Made by a program: the position numbers and the translations under genes. A stretch of 64,000 nt of DNA from Nemertoderma westbladi (taxonomy: Eukaryota > Xenacoelomorpha > Nemertodermatida > Nemertodermatidae), in assembly GCA_032718475.1 (NCBI GenBank), contig JAUCBJ010003758.1, forward strand, positions 1 through 64,000, in the 5' to 3' direction. The notes below the pieces were generated by a model. The model had not been told where the DNA came from, did not search any database, and saw only the letters and a list, made by a program, of their open reading frames with translations. Below, one piece after another: positions 1 through 11,958 of the stretch. The first letter of the stretch is position 1. Every line of letters begins with the position of its first letter.

Positions 1-1670
1 TATAAAATACTTCCTACTTTCAATAGCTAACAATTCTAAACTAAAGGAAAATAATACTTCCTACTGTAAGGGTCCAGTAGTATACCGCTTACCAGATCCT
101 AGTAACGATGTATCTTACTATGAGACTCTAGTAATGTATACGGGCTTGTACAGTATCTGACAACAAATCCCAGTCCAGGATATCTAAACAAACAGATATA
201 GTACACAAACGACTACTGGCGAGGAACAGAGCCTTGTATCTATTCTATGTACGTGAGCGGGTCGAATGCCTACGTACTAGACAGAAGGATACCTGTCCTC
301 TAACCGGTGAGGCAGATGTACAGTTACCGTAACAGACCAAACTCACGGGAAAACAATCCCCGCGCAGCGAATCCTAACTATCACTGACAGTCCTAAATAC
401 AGTAACTTGCCGCGGTGTGATTTATATGGTTTATATACGAACTAGGTGGTTAACAGACCTAGTGTAACAATGCTGATCATCCCTGTCGAAATCAGCCTAA
501 AGGTCGTGCCTAAATGTAACAATAACTGATCCCCCTGTACGAAATCAGTCTAAAGGGTCAGGCCTAAATGTAACAATACCGTTGTCCAGACAAACAACAG
601 TTTAATAACGAAAGTGAAATACTCCTTATCTTGCCGCAATCAAATCAGATCCTAATTGTACAAATACAAATAATTTCCTCCTAACGTAATGTATAGTACG
701 CTATAGCTAGTAGAACTTTAAGGGCGATATGTTTTAGGGCGTGTGTGTGTGGGTGTGTTACAAATAAAACAATTTCGTGTAATTCCTTTTACTAGGTTTT
801 AGTGATTTTCTGACTAAAATGATACCGTGCGCTAGCTACTAAAATAAACTAGTCGCGTTTGTAGAACTTTATACTCACGAATGACGTCAAAGCTCTCTCC
901 TTCCTATCCACAACCCAATGGGCAACCACAGTGTTAGTAACTACACCCGTGATCGGCACTAATACCAGATTCTGGTTGTAAGATAAGAATAGGGGTTAAT
1001 CGCTACCGTACGTTAGCTGATCTGGTATACTAATTTAATTCTAGAACTTTGTTGCTGCGGTAGTTAGCAGCAATACCTATCAGTACGTGGCAAGGCGCGG
1101 TAGGATATTAATAAACCTCCCTAGGCCAAGCAGTGTGCCGGTAGCAGAAATACTCCTTGCCTGATCAAATAGCTAACTCCAGACAGGGGGGGGGGGGGGG
1201 GTACTAATGTACGTTCTACAAAGCGAACCGGTACCAAACAGTCAGTGCTATGAATCACTAAATTATGGAACGTATGCTGTCCGTACCTAATGTGTACTCG
1301 CGTACTGACGAATGGCAATAGTTCGCACCTGTAGGAAGTACAGGTTAACCCAGGGATTCGTAGGACTTGACAAAGGGGGGGTGTCTGGATATAATTATTT
1401 GATCCTAAATTTGCGGCGTCCAGTGCGGTGTCACGCTTACCCTGATCTATAGGTCTTACGGCGGGCAAGGGCGTCGAACAAAGTCTTACCTTTCTCACAA
1501 AGCGGGCGCTGCATGGCAAGTTGAGCATTTCGAAGGGGCAAAGGGGGTGCGCGGTCAATCCAATGTGGGCGCTAGCGTGTTGTGGACATCCCTTCCCTGC
1601 GTTGCTTACGGCCTAACGGTCTAGGCTGCCATCTCCCTGGTGTTCGGCTGTCCCGAAGTCGGACCAAAAG
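1..1670. other. No gene recognised; repeat-bearing non-coding DNA
   Basis: No open frame here resembles a known protein. The stretch is less AT-rich than what follows. It holds a 53-54 bp tandem duplication (474-580), a GT-rich patch near 735-760 and a run of 16 G (1186-1201). It could be the long terminal or untranslated part of a retroelement, but no matching second copy lies in the window. Confidence 0.5.
474..580. repeat. Two-copy tandem repeat, 53-54 bp unit
   Basis: Two adjacent units (474-526 and 527-580) share the order TGATC, CCCTGT, CGAAATCAG, CTAAAGG, GCCTAAATGTAACAATA with a few substitutions and small indels. No coding function is seen. Confidence 0.8.
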
Positions 1671-1875
1671 AAAACATGTCAGGAAATTGCAGTATATTTA
1701 CAGTTTTAACAAAGGATTTATCAAAGTAAGTTTCAACAAGAAACCGAATTAACTAATTTTACAAGAATAAAGTGATAGAGTAACGTTATAAGAAATTATA
1801 ACGGAAGTGAAGGTGATAACCGAAGGCAAACCGGCCTTTTATACTAGAAATTGCACATGGAAACTAAACAGAAAT

Positions 1876-2052
1876 TTCCACAGCTTCACAATTGAGCAAT
1901 GAAGTGCGTCGTGCCCTATGATTGGCCCAGCTCATCGTTCAACGCAGTCCAGCCCTTACACTAATCTGGGACATGGAATCCTAACAGAATTTTCCACTGC
2001 CTCACATTTGAGCAATAAGGTAATTTATGCCCTATGATTGGCCTGGCTCATT
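1876..2052. repeat. Diverged direct repeat with CCAAT-type cores
   Basis: Segments 1876-1934 and 1995-2052 are diverged copies. Both contain TGAGCAAT and the phrase GCCCTATGATTGGCC. Another CATTGGCC follows near 2077. Repeated inverted CCAAT boxes next to a tRNA-like SINE head could be promoter elements of a mobile element, but this is inference. Confidence 0.5.
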
Positions 2053-2127
2053 ATTCGCTACGCTGTACGCTTCTCATTGGCCTATCAATTAGCACCACAC
2101 GAAAATAAATGGCCCCAAAATACAAAT

Positions 2128-2206
2128 TTCCCGACTGGGATTCGAACTCGTAACCTACGTAATGTAACCAACGCCTTAACCATCTGACCACTACGCCACG
2201 AGAGTA
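2128..2206 (-). mobile_element. tRNA-derived SINE head or tRNA pseudogene
   Basis: Read on the minus strand this stretch has a box A-like TGGCGTAGTGG followed about 45 bp later by a box B-like AGTTCGAATCC, the spacing of an internal RNA polymerase III promoter. The T-arm stem pairs poorly, so it is not a functional tRNA. A SINE head or degenerate tRNA fits best. No 3' tail or target duplication was defined. Confidence 0.6.
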
Positions 2207-2340
2207 CCTAAGGGTTTTATGTGTACAAATATGAATAGGCATATTACATTACTGTAATTTAATCAAAATACGTCGGATTTTCAAAAGTTTTTACGTTAAA
2301 GTTAAACTACAAATGCTACCTTATAGTGAAATAATTCATC

Positions 2341-3213
2341 ATAGCAGTTAATTAGTTAATTAAGTTGATTACGGTGAAAACACCATTTTCAACCTGCCTT
2401 TTAAAGGAAATTAATTGTTTTACAGTATAAGATTTAAATAATTATAATTAAAAATTATACAGATGTAATCCACATACGCCATTCTATTATAGTTTTTAAT
2501 TAGTTCAAGTGATTTGCTTTAATAATTGTGTCTTTAATTGATCTAAAGTAATTAAAACGGCATAAAAAATTGATTCTATTAAATACTGATCATTTATTGG
2601 CCAACTTGCAAGTTGGCTGGTACATAGATGGGGGATGTGTGTGTAAGGGAGCCAGTTGCTGGGAATGCCAGTGGAGGGGGGTTGTATGTAACTAGCCACA
2701 CGGCTGCCAGCTAGACCTAACGAGATTGAAACCTGCATTCCCTACCTCCTATTACACTATAGAGTCTGTGTGGGGCGAGCCACGAAGTGAGTGAGCCTTA
2801 GCGTAGTGGTACCATTAATCAACCTGTCGTTCTGTCGTTCTGTCGTTCTGTCGTTCTGTCGTGTTCAATTTTAAACGTTAATAACTCGGCCAATCTTTGA
2901 TGAAATCTATCCAAACTTGGTACACATGTTGTTTGGCAAAAGTTTAGAAATTTTCCAAGTAGAATTTCCGTGTGGCCTTCGAGAAGCTAAGATAATAGCA
3001 GTTAATTAGTTAATTAAGTTGATTGCGGTGAAAACGCCATTTTCAACCTGCCTTTTAAAGGAAATTAATTGTTTTACAGTATAAGATTTAAATAATTATA
3101 CTTAAAAATTATACAGATATAATCCCCATACGCCATTCTATTATAGTTTTTAATTAGTTTAAGTGATTTGCTTTAATAAATGTGTCTTTAATTGATCTAA
3201 ACGTAATTAAACC
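2341..3213. repeat. Direct repeat pair, about 218 bp, 654 bp apart
   Basis: 2341-2559 and 2995-3213 are near-identical direct copies; both start ATAGCAGTTAATTAG and both contain the phrase CAACCTGCCTTTTAAAGG. The intervening DNA includes an octamer microsatellite. The arrangement could be a tandem duplication or two members of one dispersed repeat family. Confidence 0.8.
2761..2994. repeat. Dispersed repeat with (CTGTCGTT)n microsatellite
   Basis: A conserved phrase GCGAGCCACGAAGTGAGTGA and CCTTAGCGTAG leads into almost five copies of CTGTCGTT (2824-2862), then an AT-rich body. An inverted copy of the first part lies at 46721-46815, and its outer end recurs at 4905-4927. The family is mobile or amplified, but I cannot classify it. 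Confidence 0.65.
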
Positions 3214-3800
3214 GCACAATTATTGAGTACAAATTTAATCCTTCCCATTATTGGTCAAGTCTCTGCTGGTGTGGAGCTAGCTGCTGGGAGTTGTGGCTGT
3301 AGACTAACCTGAGAGGAATTGTAATAGAGGCAACCATAGTATTGCTATTCCAGCCCAATCACTGAATTGTGTTTATTATAGGCTGGACGGGCCGCATAAC
3401 CGTTCGACTATTACTACTATTGCTATCTCAGTTAAATGACAGATATAATAACATAAATACCATCCATGGTATGGCTGTTGTGTAGGCTTATCTGAAATAG
3501 TTTATTCCACAATGTATATGTCTGGTTATTTTTTAATTGAATTTTTGCAAAGTAGTAAAATTAATGTTCTTAAAAATAATATTATTATTTTATATGTAAC
3601 CTAGGAAATTAGCTACATTTTTTCGCTGCAGCTTTAAGAGTGTACATTGATTTAATATTATTTCAATACCCATATTACTACATCGGCATAAGATGCGTTG
3701 GCGTTGTATCACACATCTCCACATATCACACATCTCCACATAGATGTATCAACAGAATTAATTTTTTTAAAACATGATTTTATCAACCATCAACTATTAC

Positions 3801-3980
3801 TCATATTTTTTTCAATATTCCTATAGTATGTACCAGTACAGCAGACTTGCCATTAGGAATTGCCAACTCTGTTAAGGCAGACTCACTATCCTCGTCATTA
3901 GGGTTACTCGAACAGGCATTATCAGTAACATCAGTTATCATCTCCAATGTCGATGTAGGACCAGGAACTGGATGGTCCAT
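3801..3980 (-). CDS. Possible 59-codon exon or small ORF, acidic
   Basis: The minus strand reads 59 codons plus stop with a protein-like composition: acidic, Ser/Thr-rich, containing the stretch NDEDSESALTELAIPNGK. Just upstream lies TATATTCCAG, a plausible splice acceptor, and GTACAT occurs inside the frame as a weak donor. I do not recognise the protein. It could be one exon of a host gene, or chance; the plus strand also has a 91-codon open frame here, which weakens the case. Confidence 0.25.
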   Translation of the reverse strand: MDHPVPGPTSTLEMITDVTDNACSSNPNDEDSESALTELAIPNGKSAVLVHTIGILKKI

Positions 3981-4296
3981 CTCAACCTCCTGGAATATAG
4001 TATATAGTCAGTCAGTGACGAATAGTCCCAGGACAGAACATACAATATACATGGGGCAATGGCAATACATAGGTAAAAACAGGCCAGTCCAACGAAGTAA
4101 CCAGACTCGTAGACAATTCTAATTAAAATGAGTATATAGATTAACTTGTAAATATAAATTTACTAAATTTGAGGTCTACCGCCTCAAATCATGCATGCCC
4201 ATGCCCAGGGCCTATACATTTTACCCAGTGATGCAAGTGTTAGGACAGTTGCACCCATGATAGTAGCCCCCCGGATAATAGCCTGGGATTCTATAT

Positions 4297-4470
4297 GGGG
4301 GGGGGGGGGGGGGGGGTTACTCCAGGGGGCTACTGTCCTAGAAGCGCGATACAATGGGAACCTGGCTGGCTTCTGCTGGCAGAGTAAAGAGAAGGTTGGA
4401 TAGTTATGGAGTGTTCATCATTGGGAGATAGTGTGGCGACCTTCTGCAAGGGGGGGGGGGGGGGGGGGGG
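4297..4470. repeat. Two long G runs (G20 and G21)
   Basis: Pure G runs at 4297-4316 and 4450-4470 lie 133 bp apart. Unlike the runs at 12479 and 22800 they are not obviously at the ends of a TTAA-flanked element. No coding capacity was recognised around them. Confidence 0.85.
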
Positions 4471-4929
4471 CATTTTGATCCAAAATATTACTATGTATAT
4501 TGAAAGCTCTATCTATTATCTCCAAATATTTTTTTAGGGATATTGTCAACTTCAAAACCTTACTTCTATAATTTTTGAGCAATTAGTGTGAAAATTTGTG
4601 GGTGTAAACATGGCAACTCTGCATAAAAGTATCAGACAATAATTTTAAATTTTTAGTGAATAAAATTTAATATACTATTTGTAACAAAATCTGCAAAGTT
4701 TTGTGTCTCGCACATTGACCAATTACTTTACTTTTACTTACCCATTCAATACATATAAAAATTATGATTAGTATATACTAGAAAGCCAGCAAGCTGGCTG
4801 GAAGGAGCCCGGGGGAAAAATCCTAGCCAAGACTATTACAAAGAACTATGTCAGTCAGCAGTAAGTAAACTAAAATTGTCTAAACTGCAAGGCGTGAGGC
4901 TAGCTGACTTTGTGGCTCGCCCCACATAA

Positions 4930-6090
4930 TAAAAAATGCAACTTAGCTACCACTAACAAAAATATAATATGAAACAAATAATTTCATTATCAAGCATGTT
5001 TACAAGATATAAGATACGATTACCGAATATTTATAAAAAAATGCCCATGATGCACAACCAGATAAATAACAACGAGTAGAGCCAAATAACAAATTTAGTT
5101 TCCTTCTATAGGTATTACCCCGTCGTCAAGCGGAATATCTCTTCCCAGTGAATCCTATGTGAATATGTAATATAGGTATTCCTGCTAAGTTAGGCAGTAG
5201 GACAGAGCGGGCTCCTTAAATACATGCAACTACTGTATTATAGTGTAGGTCAACTATAAAACATTTTGCAATCCAAAGTGAGTAACAACTGCAATAGGAC
5301 ACAACACACTGCTTTGTGTAACTAAAATTAATTCTCCTGATCCACCCCTTTAACATAGCAGAGTGAGTAACCTTATTGTAGATATACCCTTAGGAAGCAC
5401 TGGGAGAGCAATCAGCTTATGGCGTAATACATTTAGAAACCAACAGCTTATGTTTGAGTAAACATTGCCTTTTCTTATAGCCTACTAGTAAAACTTGGCA
5501 ACCAACACGTTTTACTATGACTGTGTATAACATATTAAGCCATATTTCATCATGAACACCAGCTGGTATTTTACCATTGCTTTTAATTTCGCGACAAAAT
5601 AATGTCAAAAAACTAAATATATCGAATACCACACATAGAATCGATCTGAAATTTTGTAACGCGATTATGAACCTCAAAAGCAATGTACTTGCAAAATTTC
5701 ATCAAAATCGCCAGGCAGGAAGTGCCTTAACCTAGATAATTATCAGTCAGTCAGTGTCAGTCAATGTAATGTATCCTGAAGATTCTTACAGTAAGTATCC
5801 CGCTGTCAAGCGGGCTCCTAATAAGATATATATAGATAACTTACCGGGTCACAAAATGTGATCACTTTGGTATCAAATTGTTAAACCAAAAAGCATTTGA
5901 TCACGAGACAACAACATTTCCGATCGTTCTATCTGTAACTTAATACTATCCCTAGTTGTCTTCGGGGCTAGTTGTAAATATCTTTAGAATATTGAATACA
6001 TGTTTATCCATGTTAGCCAAAATGTTAAATCACAGTAACTTAATAACTTGAATTCTTGGGAAATCACCATGTATACCGGTAATGGAAGAG
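4930..6090. other. No gene recognised
   Basis: AT-rich DNA with only unconvincing open frames. The 88-codon minus frame at 5417-5683 shows no family motif. Short phrases such as CAGTCAGT recur near 5745-5760, without a clear array. Confidence 0.5.
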
Positions 6091-6094
6091 CAGG

Positions 6095-6472
6095 TCATTT
6101 TTCAACCAGAGTTATGACTGACTCATCATTAACAACATTGTTGCGTCGATGACTAAATGAAGCATACATAAGACTCAGGTTGTCAGAAATGTCACTATCA
6201 GCCGGAGGAGCTGGAGGGGAAAGGTAATTTTGAACAGGTTCTGTTTCGGGTAGAAAATTAACGACGCCTCGTACTTTGGGTTTTTTGATACCCTTGTGGG
6301 TCTTCTTTCCCTGTGTCTTACTAGAATTAATTGCTGTCTCCTTATTGTAAGAGAATACAACACAACAACAGCACAAGATGACAAACATTGCAATTGCATG
6401 ACTGACTATGGAGTCCATACTCCATAGTATGGACAGCCAGAACTTCATAATACAGTAATACAGGAATAACAA
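6095..6472 (-). CDS. Possible small single-pass membrane protein
   Basis: A 125-codon frame. From a second Met at residue 9 it has a strongly hydrophobic segment (about residues 20-42, ending in a run of Cys and Val), then a basic Lys-rich stretch, then a tail with Pro-rich NYLSPPAPP and acidic patches. This order of membrane helix, positive flank and polar tail fits a type I or tail-in membrane protein. No family is recognised, and overlapping frames mean it may be chance. Confidence 0.25.
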   Translation of the reverse strand: MLFLYYCIMKFWLSILWSMDSIVSHAIAMFVILCCCCVVFSYNKETAINSSKTQGKKTHKGIKKPKVRGVVNFLPETEPVQNYLSPPAPPADSDISDNLSLMYASFSHRRNNVVNDESVITLVEK

Positions 6473-6529
6473 ATTGAATTACCGGTACTGCATGCCTTAC
6501 CAGTACTGTACTGTACAGTAATAGCAATT

Positions 6530-7060
6530 ATTAACTAAATTATGAACCTAGCTCAGATTGGCCAAAAAGTTATAATTATATAGTTACAAAAAGTTAAGTT
6601 AAATGTCATAAATATTTCACCTTTTTGTCATAAAATCGAAAATTGTTGCCATAACATTTACTACATAAATAAATTACCATAATTATTTAACACTGAAAGG
6701 CGATGTTACCTTAAAAGATCCCTTTAAATATTGAAAAGTTTCGCCATAAAATTTCAAATTGTTACCAAAACTTATACAAGATATTTAATTTACTATGATT
6801 ATTTGACACTAAGAAGGTATTTTACCTAAAAGCTATTAATGTCAGTATCCATAGATATTTTAGTGAGAAATTTTTATATTTAAGTTTTTGGCCATAATTC
6901 TTCAACGAAGTACCATACAATGACAATTTCACCTTTTTCCATAAAATCACTGCAGTATCCAATAAACTTTACAAGAAGATAAAGAATGAATGGACTGTAC
7001 AGTATATACACTGCACTACCGTCTGACTACTGCTGCACACAGATATAATAATACGATGTA
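6530..7060. other. No gene recognised; AT-rich
   Basis: AT-rich DNA with loosely repeated phrases such as TTTCACCTTTTT and GCCATAA. It directly precedes the LINE ORF1 remnant and may be that element's 5' untranslated part. No promoter can be assigned. Confidence 0.4.
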
Positions 7061-7189
7061 ATATGGATATAATAACAACTACGATATGCAATCAACGTCA
7101 ACGGTGGATAAAGATTCAAATAGATGATTATGGGAGCGATGTGGAACGGCCACAACCACGCGTAGAAAACGAGCGCAAAACAACAAGCT

Positions 7190-8116
7190 GGTGTGCTACT
7201 TCTGCTATTCGGGATCTACATCGCCGGCTATTACAACATCGGAAGGCCAACCAAATCAAACCACGAGTGGCTTTCACAATTCGCCCATGAGTTATTTTAA
7301 TTATGACGATCTCAACAGCACCAGTAAATGTGGAATTTCAGTCTCAAATTACATTGGTTCGGAGAATACTCAATCACCAAAAATAACTACAGGAAGCCTT
7401 GGGCAACTCGGACCTCCAAAGTTCTCACAAGCAGTAGGGTCTACTCAAGTGAATTATGGTCTGCCCGGATAAATGGTCAGAGAATTGTCCAAACATCAGT
7501 AAACGCGAGCGATCCACCTCCATGGTTTCAGACAGGCATACAATCCATAATCGATAACCAATAACGCACGGAGTTGAAAATCAATGGAATTAATAACCGA
7601 TTGGATAACCACTATTCTAGGATATCTCACTTGGAAACAGCAAATACAATCTTATAACCCGAACTATCAAAAGTGAAAGGCATAGTAACCAACCAACAGC
7701 GATATCTGCAACGTTTTGATTCGCGCAAACGCCGATGTAATGCAATTATTCTGGGATTACAAGAAGACAACGAGACAGATAAGGACAAAATCGCTGATAT
7801 CCTGAAGGAAATTATGGTCACGGAAGAACCCGTCGAGATATTCCGCCTGGGTAAAACACCGAACTCTGATGTAACTAAGCCGAGGGCCCTAATGGTGAAA
7901 ATGGCGACTTCACAACCAACTGAGAAGTTATTAAATAACGAAGCTAAAATAAAAGTATTAAATGTGGCATATAACAACCTTAAGATAAAGCGCGATACAG
8001 CACCGAGTGTTGAGAAGGAGTGGAAGAGATTATTTGAAATGTGTGAAACTGAGAAGGCTAAACCGGAGAATGCCGGAGTAAGAATTTATATTGACTTCAA
8101 GGTACAAGGAGATTGA
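7190..8116 (+). pseudogene. Broken LINE ORF1 (coiled coil plus RRM-like domain)
   Basis: The most intact part (7673-8116, 147 codons) has the layout of a non-LTR retrotransposon ORF1 protein, an RNA-binding chaperone: RKRRCNAIILGLQED, then a low-complexity acidic link, IFRLGKTP, a MVKMAT strand and a basic end. In the same frame just upstream lie PPPWFQTGIQSIIDN and a heptad-like coiled coil, interrupted by stops at 7562-7564 and 7655-7657. Further upstream the plausible reading changes frame (KLVCYFCYSG near 7187-7205). No reverse transcriptase follows on this strand, so the element is dead and partial. The ORF1 call is by motif resemblance; the clade is not assigned. Confidence 0.65.
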
Positions 8117-9320
8117 CAGATTTAACTGCATGGGAGTGGGCTGAAGTCACGTAATATCCAATTGCCCACTAACCTCAGATCTTAGACTTGAATATAATAT
8201 ACAAGGAATAGCAGACTATCTGGAAATGCAAATTCCGTGAAGTATTAGCTTCACGTCTAAAATAAACAAGATATTTACATTACTCCTGTCCTGGTATGCA
8301 CATAACTCCCCGATAACTGAATTTAAGGGTCTCAGCTAGATATATTTCTTAATTATCATTTATATTAGGCCCAAGCTAAAGTGTTTTTAGATCTGATCAT
8401 TACTATTTTGTCGAGAAATATTATTTGAAAGGTCCTAAGTTAGAATTATGAATCGAGACATATTATTAGGTTCTAACTTAGAATTTATGCAGTGTATATT
8501 TGATATTAATTTGACACATAATATTTGAATAATTATGTAATATTCGAGCTCTTCTGAGCTCAACTAACTAACTACAAGATTACATAATTACTATGATTAT
8601 TTAAATGGAAAAAGAGAGTTTGAGTTAGTACTCCCTTTAAAAACCTTATAATTTTTAATGCGAAATTGCTATGTTTCTAGAATTGGGCCATATTAATTTC
8701 ATGTTGAAAGATATATAACTTAAATAATATAATGTGATACTGTGATGTGAAAATGTGATACGTTTACACAAGTTAGGAATAAAATATTTGTGGTAGTCAT
8801 TTGCTTCAAAATGTATGGTGAAATTATGATTTAAAATAAAAATTTACGTTTAGCATAAATTTTTCATGGTTAGATCATGACCTATTATAACAGTAGTTAT
8901 ACTATGTTATTATAGTAGGTCATGGTTAGATGCTTGTTTGGTGTTTAGATGCACTGTATCTTTATTGTTTAAGCATAATAATAATATTGAAGATGTGTTT
9001 AAGCTTGAAACTATCAATCGACTCAGCGTATTTGAAAACCCCCTGATAAAGGTTTATGATACTTTATATGAATAAATCAGTTTGTGAAAAGTTGAGCCTT
9101 TGAAGTTTGAAGGCCTAAATGAGGATGCCAGGCCTGTATTTTAGTAGGCATTGACTGGTAGCTACCAGGATTCCGCTGTACCAGTTAGCTGGTAACCGGT
9201 CATGTGGTTGTGGCCTACCACCTACAGGCAGACATGATATTTTGCTTAAAATGGTGATTGCTGAATGAGGATGTCTGGATGTCACGTCGCAAAAGTTTAA
9301 GGTTGCGAAAATAACCTCAG
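8117..9320. other. No gene recognised; contains a small hairpin insertion
   Basis: AT-rich DNA downstream of the LINE ORF1 relic. An imperfect inverted repeat (8876-8892 with 8905-8924, CATGACCTA and TAGGTCATG ends) is bracketed by the direct repeat ATGGTTAGAT (8866-8875 and 8922-8931). Nothing else supportable. Confidence 0.5.
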
Positions 9321-9621
9321 GTGGTAACCGTTATCGCCTCCACCCCAACAGTCTTGCTCAACTATTTTCCAAAATACAACATGAGAGCCCTCAGATACAA
9401 CATCCATAATATTGAACATTCTATGCTACCAGTTCTAATGCGTAGTGTCAGTGCTTCGGAACCAGATGTTGACAGCGACATCAACCACAGTGACGGTACA
9501 GTAACAGTGACGAGAGCGAGGGTGATAGTACCTACGCATACATTGAAGAATTTGAATAGAATATGTACTTTAGTAGAATGGTATCTACAATAATAATAAA
9601 CAATAATTCAATATTCTCAAT

Positions 9622-10343
9622 TCATCTATCTTTCGCCACAAATATAGGGTAACGTGTCTTCTCGTTATGTAGCCATCCTAACACTACCATAGAATCTGTC
9701 CAGTAGTGCGTCTCTACTATACTCGGTATGGTGTCCACCAAGTATGCTGTCGCCCTTACTCCTAATCTCGCAGCCTTTAGCTCGAGCTTTTGCACTGATG
9801 CTGAATCTGGTGGCATCGACCTCGCTTTACTAAACGCAAGCCTGGGCTTATGGGCCCCCTTTTGCTGTACCAAATAAAGTGCAGCTCTATATGCTTCCAA
9901 GGATGCGTCGGAAAGCATACGTAGTTCCAGATCGGTCATGTCTCTGTCCGGGAAGTATACACGTGGCATACTGTACGTCCCCATCTCTTCAAGGCTCCCC
10001 GTCCATTTGTTCCATTGTCTACTTACTTCCTCCGGGACCTCCGCATCCCAATCGTCTTTCAACTTATACACCTTCTTTAATATCTGTTTCCCCGTGACTA
10101 ACAACGGGGATGCCAGGCCTATGGGATCGTAAATCCTCGCTATGTATGACACATGCCCCATTTAGTATGGATTTCGGCACCCTCCTGACTTAGTTGATAC
10201 TCCAACTCATCCGTCTCCCGGTTCCATACGATCCCTAGCGCCTTCTGCTGCGAATCCATCCTCTTGTCCGCCATAATCTGCCCCTTTACCTTTGTAGGTT
10301 TATCCATCTTCATCTCTGGTTGTTTATTTTCTATGGCCTCCAT
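9622..10343 (-). pseudogene. BEL/Pao RT thumb, connection and RNase H remnant
   Basis: Two overlapping frames, 10140-10343 and 9622-10161, carry KALGIVWNRETDELEY (end of the reverse transcriptase) and then the Pao-specific HVSYIARIYDPIGLASP block. The RNase H-like acidic block LRMLSDASLEAY and the late motif HYWTDSMVVLGWL follow. In the family this domain degrades the RNA strand of the hybrid. The frame changes once near 10150, and the sequence ends at YPIFVAKDR where the family continues into integrase, so the element is truncated here. Confidence 0.85.
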
Positions 10344-10439
10344 AAATTCTTTAGAGTTGGACTGAAATTTTGTGAGGTTGAATCCCGATCCTTTTAGGAT
10401 GTCGCGAACCGTCGCGCCCTACGTCGAGTATCTCTTCAA

Positions 10440-10801
10440 CCGTGTTTCCAGATCCCATTCCATCGTCCACATAGAATCCGCGTCGAATCATGTCGATCGC
10501 CTTCTCACTGTATTATCCCTCTTTACCCTCCACTGTGTCTCTCACAGCTGTAGTCGTAGTGAACGAGGACGATTTGGCCCCCATGTTCTGCACTACCATC
10601 TTGTACATCGGTATCACCGACGGTTCTTCGTCACCGTTGTACCACAGGAAGCGCAAGCGCTGACTATCACTGTCCTCCTCCGTCACTCACACCTGGTTGA
10701 ACATGCCTTCTATATCGCATATGAAGGCGTGCTTTCTGTTTCTGAATCTTAACAGGACCTCTATCCGCGAGTTGTAAATATTGGGGCCTTCCAGCAGGTA
10801 G
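10440..10801 (-). pseudogene. BEL/Pao reverse transcriptase palm with YVDD
   Basis: On the minus strand this encodes a start like YLLEGPNIYN, then LLRFRNRKHAFICDIEGMFNQV with the first catalytic Asp, and RRGFYVDDGMGSG with the catalytic YVDD (10462-10473). At least two in-frame stops separate these blocks. The domain begins exactly at the edge of the solo LTR insertion, and its missing N-terminal half lies beyond 11952. Confidence 0.85.
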
Positions 10802-11952
10802 TGTTCGCGCTTTCAGACCTTTAGCAGTTTAACCTGCCAAATTAGGATGTCTTCTAGATAATAGATAGTCTTTAGCCTACGACAAATATTTGATACACTA
10901 CATTAGCCGAAACCAGTCTATGCGCGATCATTCACCCGCTGGATATACCTGGGAGACTGGATTCGGAAGCCTAATCGTATTGCTGGATAGGCCTACTGTA
11001 TTATTCGACTGATCTTAATATATATAATCTCTGACAAATATTATTCACTTTCGGGAAATATTAACAGTTCCTTTAGGACGTGGCGCTCTAAATATATAAA
11101 CAGAGTTATGACTTAAACCAGACGCAACGGGATGGCTATAGATTCACGTATATGGCGCATTCTTTAGGAGATGCTTCGTTATCAATCACAATCATACACA
11201 ATGCTGCACAATGCTGCACACCAATCTGCCGACCTTCACTAATTTTAGTCACATACAAAGAGAATAACAGACAATACATGTAGGGCCTATAAAATAGCAT
11301 TAGATTCACTTCAAACCACTTAATGTAAGTCGCAATCGTTATATGTATCCGGTCTCTCTAACCTTTAGTATATCAAGAAGATTGGGGTGTCTGATTGTTT
11401 ATCAGTATTCCAAATATAATATTTCATCAACAAATATAATGAATAACCGACAGTAAAAGCAGTAATGTTAAGGTATGAATGATTATGAGTGACTGAGTTG
11501 TGAGTGAGATAACGGATATACGTTCTATAATTAAGCCTACTAATGTTGAACTAAAGACTGAAACACGGAGGTTCCACGCCGGTTGTTGTAGGCTGTGGAA
11601 GAAATCACATACTGACTCACTTCCCTAGTTTCTATATACCATCTCCAACACAGAGGCAAAAAACGCTCTGATTGGTCGACCGAACAAAGAGAGAACAAAG
11701 AACAAAGAGATGTTCTACGTGGCAATATCAGCTGTTAGCCGTCGTCATGGTATCTACACTGTTTCAAGAGGATCCGGCTTATTGCGTCATAGAATTGCTA
11801 ATCATGTCCGCTAAAGTACACATACAGAAGAAATGGCTTTTATGTCCTCTAAAACAACAATACAGTAAGGACACGGCCTTTTATGCCGGTTAAACCAACT
11901 ACAGAGTACTTTACGGGGAAAATAACCGGCTAATTACGCAAAAGCCTTTACA
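10802..11952. mobile_element. Solo LTR inserted in the BEL/Pao reverse transcriptase
   Basis: A 1151-bp segment begins TGTTCGCGC and ends CCTTTACA, so it has TG...CA ends, and it is flanked by the 5-bp direct repeat GGTAG (10797-10801 and 11953-11957). Deleting it brings the two halves of the reverse transcriptase together. These are the marks of a solo LTR left by recombination between two LTRs. No open frame within it is recognised. TATAAAA-like sequence occurs near 11877-11884 on the minus strand; transcription direction is undecided. An 8-bp match (CAGGTAGT) also exists at the borders, so a hAT-type insertion was considered, but no terminal inverted repeats are visible. Confidence 0.75.
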
Positions 11953-11958
11953 GGTAGT

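Noticed and set aside
1121-1558. 145-codon minus-strand open frame
   Set aside because: No family motif, spans the G16 run as polyproline, and composition does not look coding.
5417-5683. 88-codon minus-strand frame
   Set aside because: No motif, overlaps repeat-like DNA, no start or splice context.
9321-9593. 90-codon plus-strand frame
   Set aside because: Contains a SEPDVDSDIN-type stretch but no recognisable domain and no supporting context; left out as likely chance.
10372-10752. 126-codon plus-strand frame
   Set aside because: Shadow of the BEL/Pao reverse transcriptase; the minus strand carries YVDD here.
10795-11958. 8-bp duplication CAGGTAGT suggesting a hAT insertion
   Set aside because: No terminal inverted repeats, whereas a TG...CA segment with 5-bp GGTAG duplications explains the same borders; solo LTR preferred.
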